A DNA stretch of 10,239 nucleotides from assembly GCA_027036755.1 (NCBI GenBank), contig JALWDV010000539.1, positions 1 through 10,239 on the forward strand, read 5' to 3'. Position numbers and translations under genes: made by a program. The notes under the pieces are model-generated. The model was not told the origin of the DNA and made no database searches. It saw only the letters and a program-made list of their open reading frames with translations. This document shows, in pieces, positions 1-7,056 of this stretch (its first letter is position 1; the number at the start of each line of letters is the position of its first letter). The DNA comes from Anaerolineae bacterium (GTDB lineage Bacteria > Chloroflexota > Anaerolineae > J102).

Positions 1-1
1 C

Positions 2-715
2 GACGCCATCCTCACCGTCAGCCAGTCCGCGGCCGATGACATCATCCGCCTGCTGGAGGTCCCCGCAGACAAGGTGCATGTCACCTACGAGAGCCTGGGC
101 GCGCCCCACGCGCCAGTGGAGGACGAGGAGGAGCTGGCCCGTATCCGCCAGCAATATGACCTGCCCCAGCGTTATCTTTTCTACCTGGGCGGCTTCGACC
201 CCCGCAAGAATGTGCCGCTGATGCTGCGGGCTTACGCCCGGGCCCGGAAAACGCGCCCCGATTTGCCCGATCTGGTCATTGCGGGCAAGCTGCCCGACCC
301 CCAAGACCACTGGTTCACCGACCCGCGGCCGATTATCACAGCGCTGGGGTTGCAGGATCATGTGCGGGTGCTGGGCTTCGTGCCCGATGCGCACAAGCCC
401 GCGCTCTACACCATGACCGAACTCTTCCTCTTTCCTTCTCGCTACGAGGGCTTTGGCATGCCGCCCCTGGAGGCCATGGCCTGCGGCGCGCCGGCGCTGG
501 TGGCCGATAACAGCTCCCTGCCCGAGATCACCGGCGGCATCGTTCAGCCCGTTCCCACAGACGACGAGGAGGCCTACGCCCGGGCCATCCTGGATGTGCT
601 GGACAACCCGCCCGATCGGGATTTGCTCATCGCCCGGGCCCGGGCCTTCACCTGGGAGAATGCAGCCGCCCGCACCGCGGAGGTGATCCGGGCGGTGAAA
701 GAACGAAAGATGTGA
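2..715 (+). CDS. GT4-family glycosyltransferase, C-terminal fragment
   Basis: This is the 3' part of a GT-B fold glycosyltransferase of the RfaB/GT4 type, which transfers a sugar from a nucleotide-sugar donor to a growing glycan at the cytoplasmic face. The reading frame is open from base 2, and the 237 visible residues begin inside the linker after the N-terminal acceptor domain (ILTVSQSAADD). The donor-binding domain follows: YLGGFDPRKN near residues 59-68, LVIAGK, VRVLGFV, and the family signature EGFGMPPLE, whose two glutamates (E149 and E157 of the visible part) form the EX7E motif that contacts the donor. The frame ends with TGA at 713-715. About 120-170 N-terminal residues should lie upstream of the window. 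Donor and acceptor cannot be read from sequence; cell-surface polysaccharide or exopolysaccharide synthesis is the usual setting. The internal ATG at 74 is not the true start, because homologous sequence continues upstream of it. Confidence 0.9.
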   Translation, partial: DAILTVSQSAADDIIRLLEVPADKVHVTYESLGAPHAPVEDEEELARIRQQYDLPQRYLFYLGGFDPRKNVPLMLRAYARARKTRPDLPDLVIAGKLPDPQDHWFTDPRPIITALGLQDHVRVLGFVPDAHKPALYTMTELFLFPSRYEGFGMPPLEAMACGAPALVADNSSLPEITGGIVQPVPTDDEEAYARAILDVLDNPPDRDLLIARARAFTWENAAARTAEVIRAVKERKM

Positions 716-751
716 TGATTTGATCGGCATGGCCCGAGACGCGCGCCGGTT

Positions 752-786
752 CCGAAGCGTTCGGGGATGCCTGTCACACGGGTGAC
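752..786 (+). other. Two small hairpins between glycosyltransferase and mutS
   Basis: Two short perfect inverted repeats lie between the glycosyltransferase stop and the mutS promoter: CCGAA-gcg-TTCGG (752-764) and GTCAC-acgg-GTGAC (773-786). Neither is followed by a T-tract, so neither is a good intrinsic terminator. The second ends 14 bp upstream of the -35 box and could be an operator-like site or simple chance. This is a weak call. Confidence 0.25.
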
Positions 787-800
787 GCTTCCGGGATAAT

Positions 801-829
801 TTGGCATCGCAGGCGACATTGGCTACAAT
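801..829 (+). promoter_or_regulatory. Sigma70-type promoter of mutS, probably leaderless
   Basis: TTGGCA (801-806) and TACAAT (824-829) are separated by exactly 17 bp; each matches the sigma70 consensus at five of six positions. The -10 box ends 7 nt before the ATG at 837, so transcription should start at or within a base or two of that ATG. There is no Shine-Dalgarno sequence between promoter and ATG. The TTG at 801, which opens a longer in-frame reading, is the first triplet of the -35 box and is unlikely to be a start codon. Confidence 0.7.
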
Positions 830-836
830 TTCAGCC

Positions 837-3800
837 ATGTCCACCCCCATGCGCAAGCAATATCTCCAGATCAAAAAACAATACCCCGACGCCATTCTCT
901 TCTTCCGGCTCGGGGATTTTTATGAGACCTTCGACGAGGACGCCAAGATCGTCTCCGAGGTGTGCGAAGTCACCCTCACCAGTCGCCCGGTGAGCAAAGG
1001 GCAACGCGTGCCTCTGGCGGGCGTGCCCTGGCACAGCGCCGAGACTTATCTGGCCAAGCTCATTCGCGCGGGCTACAAGGTGGCGGTGTGCGAGCAGGTG
1101 GGCGAGGTGGGCAAGGGGCTGGTGGAGCGAGATGTGGTGCGGGTGATCACCCCCGGCACCCTGGTGGAGCCCGCGCTGCTGGACGAGCGCCGCAACAACT
1201 ACATCGCCTCGCTCATCTTCGAAGGGGGCAAACGCGCGGGCATCTCCTATGCAGATGTGACCACGGGCGAGTTCGCGGTCACCGAGATTCGGGGCGAGGA
1301 GGTGGCCCGCCGCGCCCGGGAGGAGCTGGCCCGCCTGGGCCCGGCCGAGCTGCTCATCCCCGACGTTGGCGGCTATCCGAGCCTGGACGAGTACGCCATC
1401 ACCCCCTATGAACCCTGGCGCTTCGAGACCGAGGCCGCGCGACAGGCTTTGCTGGATTATTACGGCGTCAGCTCGCTGGACGCGTTCGGCTGCGAGAACA
1501 AGCCCCTGGCTATCAGCGCCGCGGGCGGGCTCATCGCGTATCTGCGAGAGACGCAAAAGCAGGTGTTGGGGCATTTGCAGCCGCTGCGCACCTACACCAC
1601 CGATGATTACATGCTGCTGGACCCGGCCACCCGTCGCAATCTGGAGCTGGTGGAGACGCTGCGGGAGGGACAGCGCAAGGGCTCGCTGCTGTGGGTGCTG
1701 GATCGCACCATCACGCCCATGGGCGGGCGGCTGCTGCGCAAATGGGTGAGTCAGCCCCTGCTGGATGCGGCGCGCATCAACCAGCGTCTGGATGGCGTGG
1801 AAATCTGGGTGAACGCGGCGCTGGAGCGGGCGGAGCTGCGAGAGGCGTTGAAGCCCATCCGGGATATCGAGCGCTGGGCCAATCGCTGCACCCAGGGCAT
1901 CGCCACGCCCCGCGACCTGACGGGGCTGCGAGAGAGTCTGCGGGCCCTGCCCCGGGTGAAAGAGATCGCCGCCCGACTGCAGCGGGATGCGGCCATCGAC
2001 CTGAACGAAGACGCCCTGCATCTGCTGGAAGCAGCCATCGCCGAAGACCCGCCCGCCACCCTGGCCCACGGCGGCGTCATCCGCCCCGGCTACAACGCGG
2101 AGCTGGATAGCATCTCTCTGGCCGCAAAGGACGCCCGGGCCTACATCGCGGGCCTGGAAGCCAAAGAGCGGGAGCGCACCGGCATCAACAAGCTGAAGGT
2201 GGGCTACAACAAGGTTTTTGGCTATTATCTCGAAATCCCCAAATCCCAGACCGACAAAGCTCCGGCCGACTACATCCGCAAGCAAACCCTGGTCAACGCG
2301 GAGCGTTACATCACGCCCGAGCTCAAAGAATACGAGTCCCTCATCCTCAACGCCCAAGAGCGGCTGCTGGATCTGGAAAGCAGCATCTACAAGGGCGTGG
2401 TGGCCGAAATCGCGGGCATGGCGCCCCGACTGCTGGCTGCGGCCGCGGCCATCGCCGAGCTGGATGTGCACGCGGCCCTGGCCGATGTGGCCGTTGACCG
2501 GCGTTATGTGCGCCCGCAGATCGACGAGGAGCAGATCATCGACATCCGGGCGGGGCGGCATCCGGTGGTGGAGCTGACCCTGGAGGGGACGGTCTTCACC
2601 CCCAACGACGCCCGGCTCGATCCCGACAACGCCATCGCCATCCTCACCGGCCCCAACATGGGGGGCAAATGCGTGACCGGCGACACCCTGCTTTTGACCG
2701 GGCAGGGGTTGCATCCCATCGCCCACTTTGCCAGCCCCAAGCAGGAGGATGACTCGTTTCGTCCTCTGGATGTGACGCTGGATGGCCCGCGCGGGCCTGT
2801 GCAAACGAGCCATTTCTATACGGGCGGCGAACAGGAAACCATCCGCATCCGCACCCGCACCGGCTTCGAGCTGGAAGGCACGCCCGAACATCGCATCTGG
2901 GTGCGCAGCGCGGATGGTCGGGAGCAATGGCGGCGGTTGGATGAGCTTCGTGACGAGGATTATGTCGCCATCCGCTACGGCAACGAGCTGTGGGGAAATC
3001 AGACGCGCTTGCGCATGCCCGAGGAAGCGTTGGATCACCGGGCCAAACGCTACACCCTTCCCACCGAACTCAATCCCGACCTGGCCTATCTCTTTGGCTT
3101 GCTTTTGGGGGATGGCACACTGACCTATCGCAACAGTTTCCTGCTCAGCACGGGCGATCCCTGGATAGCCGACGAATTTCGTCGCATCATGCAGGAACAG
3201 TTTGGCTACACGCCCGGCGCAAAATCCAATGGCAAGGATTTTACAGTCACCAGCGTCCAGATTCGCTCCTTCCTGGCCGCCAATGGCCTGGGCTATCATG
3301 CTTCCTGGCAAAAAACCGTTCCCGATGCCATTTTGCAAGCTCCCCGCCAGATGGTGATCGCTTTCCTGCAAGGTCTATTCGACGCCGATGGCACAGCGGA
3401 AAACCGCTACGGCAACCTCAGCCTCGGCCTCTCCTCCAAGATGCTGGTGCGTCAGGTGCGGATGCTGCTTCTGAATCTAGGCATCCTCGCTTCTCTGCAT
3501 GAAAAACCCACCAAACGCCGCACATCCTACCGGTTGGGCGTCAATGGCGAGCAGGCTATTCGCTTTCATCAGATCGTCGGATTCCGTCTGCCGCGCAAGG
3601 CGCAGCGGGCCGAGTTGGCGTCGGACCTGCGTATGCCCAACGTGGGCGGCATCCCTCATCTGGACAAGACGCTGAAAATCATCCAGCAGCGCATCGTAGA
3701 CAAAACCGATAAACCGGTGGCCCTGAAGCGGGTGAAGTCCATCAACAGCATCTTCTACACCTACATTCCCCAGGGACGCAACATCAGCTATCGCAAGCTG

Positions 3801-4700
3801 GATGAGCTGATCGATTACTGCCGCCAAAACGACGTTTCTTGTCCAGAATTGGAAGACATCCAGGCAAACCATTACTTTTATGATCCCATCGTAGAAAAAA
3901 GTCCAGGCCGGGCGTGGGTGTACGATTTTTCCGTGCCCCAGGAACACGCCTTCGTGGCCGAGGGTTTCATCAGCCACAACTCCACCTGGCTTCGCCAGAC
4001 CGCGCTGATTGCGCTCATGGCCCAGATCGGCTCCTTCGTGCCCGCAGACGAGGCCCGCATCGGCCTGGTGGATCGCATCTTCACCCGCATCGGCGCACAG
4101 GACGAGATTCACAGCGGCCAATCCACCTTCATGGTGGAGATGGTGGAGACCGCCAACATCCTCAACCACGCTTCCAGCCGCTCGCTGCTCATCCTGGACG
4201 AGCTGGGCCGGGGCACCAGCACCTACGACGGCATGGCCATCGCCTGGGCCGTGCTGGAATACATCCACAGCCATCCCCGGCTGGGCTCCCGCACCCTTTT
4301 CGCCACCCACTATCACGAGCTGACCGCGCTGGCCGACCGCCTGCCCCACATCGTCAACTATCATGTGGCTGTGGCCGAGCAGGGGGATGACGTGGTCTTT
4401 TTGCACGAGATTCGTCCGGGCAGTGCGGATAAATCCTACGGCGTGCATGTGGCCCGACTGGCGGGTTTGCCCAAACAGGTCATCACCCGGGCCAACGAGA
4501 TCATGCGGCAATTGGAAGAAGGCGGGCGTCAGGATGAGCTGCTGGATGTGGGCGAAGCCGCGACCATGCAACTGGCCCTCTTCAACGAAGGCCCCGACCC
4601 CATCCGCGAAGAGATCGAAAAGGCCGACATCAACACCATGACGCCCCTGGAAGCGCTAAACTTCCTCTATGCTCTGCAACAAAAAGCCAAACGGCTGTGA
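837..4700 (+). CDS. mutS: DNA mismatch repair protein MutS, intein-containing precursor
   Basis: MutS binds base mismatches and small loops in newly replicated DNA as a dimer, then uses ATP to recruit MutL. The precursor is 1287 residues; 437 belong to an intein (residues 612-1048), leaving an 850-residue MutS, the normal length. Seen in order: the mismatch-binding motif GDFYE with F28 and E30 (the Phe-X-Glu that wedges into mismatched DNA), connector, lever and clamp region (roughly 260-550), Walker A GPNMGGK (605-611) split from its Ser-Thr (1049-1050) by the intein, Walker B and signature LILDELGRGTSTYDG (catalytic D1121-E1122 in the precursor, 684-685 after splicing), the ATHYHEL switch, and a C-terminal helical tail. 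The F-Y-E motif identifies the repair-type MutS1 rather than MutS2. ATG 837 is preferred over TTG 801 because the latter lies in the promoter and the extra 12 residues have no family support. No mutL is visible nearby. Without splicing the ATPase site cannot form. Confidence 0.97.
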   Translation: MSTPMRKQYLQIKKQYPDAILFFRLGDFYETFDEDAKIVSEVCEVTLTSRPVSKGQRVPLAGVPWHSAETYLAKLIRAGYKVAVCEQVGEVGKGLVERDVVRVITPGTLVEPALLDERRNNYIASLIFEGGKRAGISYADVTTGEFAVTEIRGEEVARRAREELARLGPAELLIPDVGGYPSLDEYAITPYEPWRFETEAARQALLDYYGVSSLDAFGCENKPLAISAAGGLIAYLRETQKQVLGHLQPLRTYTTDDYMLLDPATRRNLELVETLREGQRKGSLLWVLDRTITPMGGRLLRKWVSQPLLDAARINQRLDGVEIWVNAALERAELREALKPIRDIERWANRCTQGIATPRDLTGLRESLRALPRVKEIAARLQRDAAIDLNEDALHLLEAAIAEDPPATLAHGGVIRPGYNAELDSISLAAKDARAYIAGLEAKERERTGINKLKVGYNKVFGYYLEIPKSQTDKAPADYIRKQTLVNAERYITPELKEYESLILNAQERLLDLESSIYKGVVAEIAGMAPRLLAAAAAIAELDVHAALADVAVDRRYVRPQIDEEQIIDIRAGRHPVVELTLEGTVFTPNDARLDPDNAIAILTGPNMGGKCVTGDTLLLTGQGLHPIAHFASPKQEDDSFRPLDVTLDGPRGPVQTSHFYTGGEQETIRIRTRTGFELEGTPEHRIWVRSADGREQWRRLDELRDEDYVAIRYGNELWGNQTRLRMPEEALDHRAKRYTLPTELNPDLAYLFGLLLGDGTLTYRNSFLLSTGDPWIADEFRRIMQEQFGYTPGAKSNGKDFTVTSVQIRSFLAANGLGYHASWQKTVPDAILQAPRQMVIAFLQGLFDADGTAENRYGNLSLGLSSKMLVRQVRMLLLNLGILASLHEKPTKRRTSYRLGVNGEQAIRFHQIVGFRLPRKAQRAELASDLRMPNVGGIPHLDKTLKIIQQRIVDKTDKPVALKRVKSINSIFYTYIPQGRNISYRKLDELIDYCRQNDVSCPELEDIQANHYFYDPIVEKSPGRAWVYDFSVPQEHAFVAEGFISHNSTWLRQTALIALMAQIGSFVPADEARIGLVDRIFTRIGAQDEIHSGQSTFMVEMVETANILNHASSRSLLILDELGRGTSTYDGMAIAWAVLEYIHSHPRLGSRTLFATHYHELTALADRLPHIVNYHVAVAEQGDDVVFLHEIRPGSADKSYGVHVARLAGLPKQVITRANEIMRQLEEGGRQDELLDVGEAATMQLALFNEGPDPIREEIEKADINTMTPLEALNFLYALQQKAKRL
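2670..3980 (+). mobile_element. Intein with LAGLIDADG homing endonuclease inside MutS P-loop
   Basis: This is a 437-residue in-frame protein intron that should excise itself and ligate the MutS halves. Splicing residues (intein numbering) are all present: Cys1 at the start (CVTGDTL), block B GTPEH with T71 and H74, block F VYDFSVPQEHAFV near 417-429, and the penultimate His436 and final Asn437 in FISHN. The first downstream extein residue is Ser, giving a class 1 Cys1/HN/Ser+1 intein. The homing endonuclease is of the dodecapeptide type: block C LFGLLLGDG (catalytic D148), block E LQGLFDADG (D240) and a block H-like segment SKMLVRQVRMLLLNLGI (256-272). Both acidic residues are intact and no stop interrupts it, so it looks like a recent or maintained mobile copy. 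Its distal part is AT-richer than the host gene: bases 3841-3900 are 23/60 GC, against 38/60 at 4141-4200 just downstream. The insertion falls between Lys and Ser of GPNMGGK/ST. Confidence 0.96.
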
Positions 4701-4776
4701 GTGGAACAAATCGACGGTCGAGACGTAAAACATAGTGAATGTCCTGAAATAGCTTCCCCTTTTCGCTGCCGCCAGC

Positions 4777-4875
4777 GCCGGGGGATGAAGTCCCCCGGCT
4801 AGAAACAGCGCCCCTTCGGGGCTTAGCCGGATTTATCCGGCGCTGTTCTGTAGCCCGGCGACTTCATCGCCGGGC
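4777..4875. repeat. 99-bp nested palindromic intergenic element (REP/MITE-like)
   Basis: Three strong fold-backs are arranged symmetrically. The left end is a perfect 9-bp hairpin, GCCGGGGGA-tgaag-TCCCCCGGC (4777-4799). The right end is another, GCCCGGCGA-cttca-TCGCCGGGC (4853-4875). The loops are reverse complements of each other, so the ends are inverted copies. The middle is closed by AACAGCGCC (4804-4812) with GGCGCTGTT (4839-4847) and contains two further stems, GCCCC-ttc-GGGGC (4810-4822) and CCGGAT-tt-ATCCGG (4827-4840), the first of which competes with the closing stem. No coding frame is supported. The form is typical of dispersed, non-autonomous repeats moved by a trans-acting transposase, and it may also terminate mutS transcription or stabilise the 3' end. 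Copy number cannot be judged from one window. Confidence 0.8.
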
Positions 4876-4893
4876 GAACGTGGTGAACGCCAT

Positions 4894-4923
4894 TTGGCCT
4901 CAGACCGTCTTACAGGGTACACT
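4894..4923 (+). promoter_or_regulatory. Sigma70-type promoter of LCP gene, near-leaderless
   Basis: TTGGCC (4894-4899) and TACACT (4918-4923) lie 18 bp apart and share four of six bases each with the sigma70 consensus. The -10 box ends 9 nt before the ATG at 4933, predicting a 5' leader of only about 0-4 nt. As at mutS, the alternative upstream start (TTG 4894) coincides with the -35 hexamer. No Shine-Dalgarno is seen. Confidence 0.55.
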
Positions 4924-4932
4924 TCATCCACT

Positions 4933-6426
4933 ATGACACGGCAACTCCATTCGTCCCCATCCCCTGTCTCCCCCTTCCGAAAAATTTTTTCCGGCGGGCT
5001 TTTGGGCCTGCTTTTGGTGATCTTCCTCGCATCCTTTTTCTATGCGAGTTTTCTCTTCTTCCGCACCGCCCGCACCATCCTCTCCGCTTCGCCCCAGGCC
5101 CAGACCGCGCTGCATTCCGCTGGCGAGCAGAAATCCTCGCCGCTTTTGCTGACGGATCAATCGCTGCAACAGCAGCCCGAGGGCAAATCCGCCTCCGCGC
5201 CAGTGCCGGGCGCAACGCCGCAAGTCGATCTGAACTCCTTCTGGGAGACGCAAGAGCCCATCAACATCCTGCTGTTGGGCATCGATCAGCGCCCGGGCGA
5301 GCACGGCTACTATCGCACCGACACCATGATCCTGCTGCACATCAACCCCAAAACAGGGGATGTGGGCATGATCTCCTTCCCGCGCGACCTGTGGGTGAAA
5401 GTGCCCGGATTCTGGGAGACCCGCATCAACAGCGCCCATGTCATCGGCGACGCCAAGAACTACCCGGGGGGCGGGCCCGCGCTGGCCAAAAAGACGGTGG
5501 AAAACCTCATCGGCCAACCGGTGGATTATTATGTGCGCATCAACTTCGAGGGCTTCCGCAAGCTGCTGGAGGAGATCGGGTGCATCGATATCCACGTGCC
5601 CAAGCTCATCGATGACCCCACCTTTCCCGATGACAACTACGGCTATGATCCCCTTTATCTTGAGCCGGGCCATTACTGCATGGATGCGGACCTGGCGCTG
5701 AAATACGCCCGCACCCGTCATGTGGACAGCGACTTCGGGCGAATGCAGCGGCAGCAGCAGGTCATTATGGCCATCAAAGACAAAGTGCTCAGCACGGGCG
5801 AATTGCCGCATCTGGTCTCCCGCGCGCCCGTCCTCCTCAACATCCTGTCCGACTCCATCCAGACCGACATGCCCATCAGCAAGATGATCTCGCTGGCGAA
5901 CATGGCCCGCAAGATGAAGCTGGATCACATCCGCCGATTGATCATCGACGTGAACATGGTGGAGCCGACCATCACCGAGAAGGGCGCGTCTGTGCTCATG
6001 CCCAAAATGGATATCATCCAGGCCGCCATCAACGATTTCTTCGCGGCCGACGCCGAAAACGGCGACGCCCGGGGGGAAGCCGTCCCGCCCCCGCAATCGC
6101 CCCCGACCGAAACGACCGCCCAGCCGCCCGCCGTCTCCGCGCCGCAGGATGCCCGGATAGTGGTGCTGAACGGCGCTGGAATCGCAGGCCGGGAGAAAGA
6201 ACTGGCGGATATCCTCATCGCGCATGGCTACGATGTGGTGGGAACGGGCCTGGCCGACCGCAACGACTACGCCCAGACCCAAATCATCGTTAGCAATGAA
6301 TCGCCCGTCACCAAACAATTGGCCGATCTCCTGGGCGTCTCCGATCAAAACATCCGCCCCGGCGCGCCGGAGCAGCTTCAGGCCGATGTCGTCATCATCA
6401 TTGGCGCCGATTTTGTGATGCCCTGA
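4933..6426 (+). CDS. LytR-CpsA-Psr (LCP) family protein with LytR_C domain
   Basis: LCP proteins are membrane-anchored phosphotransferases that attach polyprenyl-linked glycans to cell-wall or surface acceptors. This one has 497 residues: a short cytoplasmic N-terminus, one membrane helix (about residues 21-43), a polar linker, and an extracytoplasmic LCP domain from about 110 (INILLLGIDQR) to about 300. Conserved LCP features are the RTDTMIL segment (128-134), ISFPRDLWV (147-155), and KYARTRH followed by DFGRMQRQQQ, which supplies arginines that bind the pyrophosphate of the lipid-linked substrate. A Pro-rich linker (about 372-405) precedes a C-terminal LytR_C domain (406-497, starting DARIVVLNGAGIAG). 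The substrate is unknown. The start at ATG 4933 puts the membrane helix at a normal distance and fits the promoter position; TTG 4894 would add 13 residues that overlap the promoter. No terminator is visible after the stop. Confidence 0.93.
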   Translation: MTRQLHSSPSPVSPFRKIFSGGLLGLLLVIFLASFFYASFLFFRTARTILSASPQAQTALHSAGEQKSSPLLLTDQSLQQQPEGKSASAPVPGATPQVDLNSFWETQEPINILLLGIDQRPGEHGYYRTDTMILLHINPKTGDVGMISFPRDLWVKVPGFWETRINSAHVIGDAKNYPGGGPALAKKTVENLIGQPVDYYVRINFEGFRKLLEEIGCIDIHVPKLIDDPTFPDDNYGYDPLYLEPGHYCMDADLALKYARTRHVDSDFGRMQRQQQVIMAIKDKVLSTGELPHLVSRAPVLLNILSDSIQTDMPISKMISLANMARKMKLDHIRRLIIDVNMVEPTITEKGASVLMPKMDIIQAAINDFFAADAENGDARGEAVPPPQSPPTETTAQPPAVSAPQDARIVVLNGAGIAGREKELADILIAHGYDVVGTGLADRNDYAQTQIIVSNESPVTKQLADLLGVSDQNIRPGAPEQLQADVVIIIGADFVMP

Positions 6427-6488
6427 GCAACGGATGGCCGCGGGCCGATCATCAGAGAATATGATCTCCATCATTGTAAACAGTCCAC

Positions 6489-6517
6489 TTGCATGACACA
6501 ATGCGAATGGAGATAAT
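6489..6517 (+). promoter_or_regulatory. Possible promoter of first CBS gene, leaderless spacing
   Basis: GATAAT (6512-6517) matches the -10 consensus at five of six positions and ends 6 nt before the ATG at 6524. A weak -35, TTGCAT (6489-6494), lies 17 bp upstream. The expected transcription start is the A of the ATG. A GGAG at 6509-6512 overlaps the -10 box and is 11 nt from the ATG, too far to be a comfortable Shine-Dalgarno, although it cannot be excluded as one. Confidence 0.45.
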
Positions 6518-6523
6518 AAGCGT

Positions 6524-6955
6524 ATGCTTGTACGAAACATTATGACGCCCGACCCCGTCACCATCACCCCCAACCATTCCATTGGGGCGGCTCTGACGCG
6601 GATGCGTCGCGGCGGGTTCCGACGTCTGCCGGTGGTGGAAAACGGGGAGCTGGTGGGGATTATCACTGATCGCGATCTGCGCCTGGCGATGAATTCGCCA
6701 TTCGTGATGCGCGAAGGCTGGTACGACAGTTACCTGATGGAGCACATCGAGGTGCGCAGCTGCATGACGCCCGATCCCGTCACCGTCGAGGTCGATAGCG
6801 ACCTCCTGGACGCGGTTCGGTTGATGCGTAAACATAAATACGGCGGCGTTCCAGTCATGAAAGGTGACAAACTGGTCGGCATCCTCACTGAAACCGACCT
6901 GCTTGATTACCTGGAACAAGTGCTGGAAACGCAACTGCAAGCTGAGCAAAGCTAA
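6524..6955 (+). CDS. Tandem CBS-domain protein (first of two)
   Basis: This 143-residue protein consists of two CBS domains forming one Bateman module, a fold that binds adenine nucleotides, S-adenosylmethionine or related ligands. Domain 1 spans about residues 1-60 and domain 2 about 78-137. Each opens with the CBS signature (VRNIMTPDPVTI; VRSCMTPDPVTV) and ends with an LVGIxTxxDL-type strand-helix (LVGIITDRDL; LVGILTETDL), where Thr/Ser and Asp usually contact ribose and phosphate. RRLPVVENGE and GGVPVMKGDK are the second-strand motifs. No enzyme, channel or DNA-binding domain is attached, so it probably acts as a stand-alone sensor binding a partner. It is paralogous to the gene 101 bp downstream. 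The specific ligand and partner cannot be predicted from sequence. Confidence 0.92.
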   Translation: MLVRNIMTPDPVTITPNHSIGAALTRMRRGGFRRLPVVENGELVGIITDRDLRLAMNSPFVMREGWYDSYLMEHIEVRSCMTPDPVTVEVDSDLLDAVRLMRKHKYGGVPVMKGDKLVGILTETDLLDYLEQVLETQLQAEQS

Positions 6956-7043
6956 ACAAATCGTCAGCGTTTTGCACCACAGACGACAAGCGTTTGCCAC
7001 GTCGCGTCAATTCCTTTTCCACCTATCATCCTGCTCACCTCAC

Positions 7044-7050
7044 AGGGAGA
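7044..7050 (+). promoter_or_regulatory. Shine-Dalgarno site of second CBS gene
   Basis: AGGGAGA ends 6 nt before ATG 7057 and decides the start, ruling out the in-frame TTG at 6994. It is one of only two clear, well-spaced ribosome binding sites in the window; the other is at 10200. A TATCAT at 7024-7029 could be a -10 box but has no convincing -35, so this gene may be co-transcribed with the CBS gene upstream. Confidence 0.75.
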
Positions 7051-7056
7051 TTCACC

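Noticed and set aside
74..715. Complete small glycosyltransferase starting at ATG 74
   Set aside because: Family-like sequence continues upstream of the ATG to the window edge, so the gene is truncated by the window rather than short.
831..3371. 846-codon open frame on the - strand opposite mutS
   Set aside because: It runs antisense to an unmistakable MutS and intein; its sequence is low-complexity and rich in Gly, Ala, Val, Gln and His, as expected from the complement of GC-biased codons, with no recognisable domain.
2670..3980. Group I/II intron or misassembly instead of an intein
   Set aside because: The insert is in frame without stops, has all intein splicing motifs at its exact borders, and joins the extein at a single codon boundary.
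3477..4571. 364-codon open frame on the - strand opposite the mutS 3' half
   Set aside because: Shadow of the conserved MutS ATPase domain; no family resemblance.
4924..6666. 580-codon open frame on the - strand opposite the LCP gene
   Set aside because: Antisense to a clear LCP/LytR_C protein and spans into the next gene; composition is that of a codon-bias shadow.
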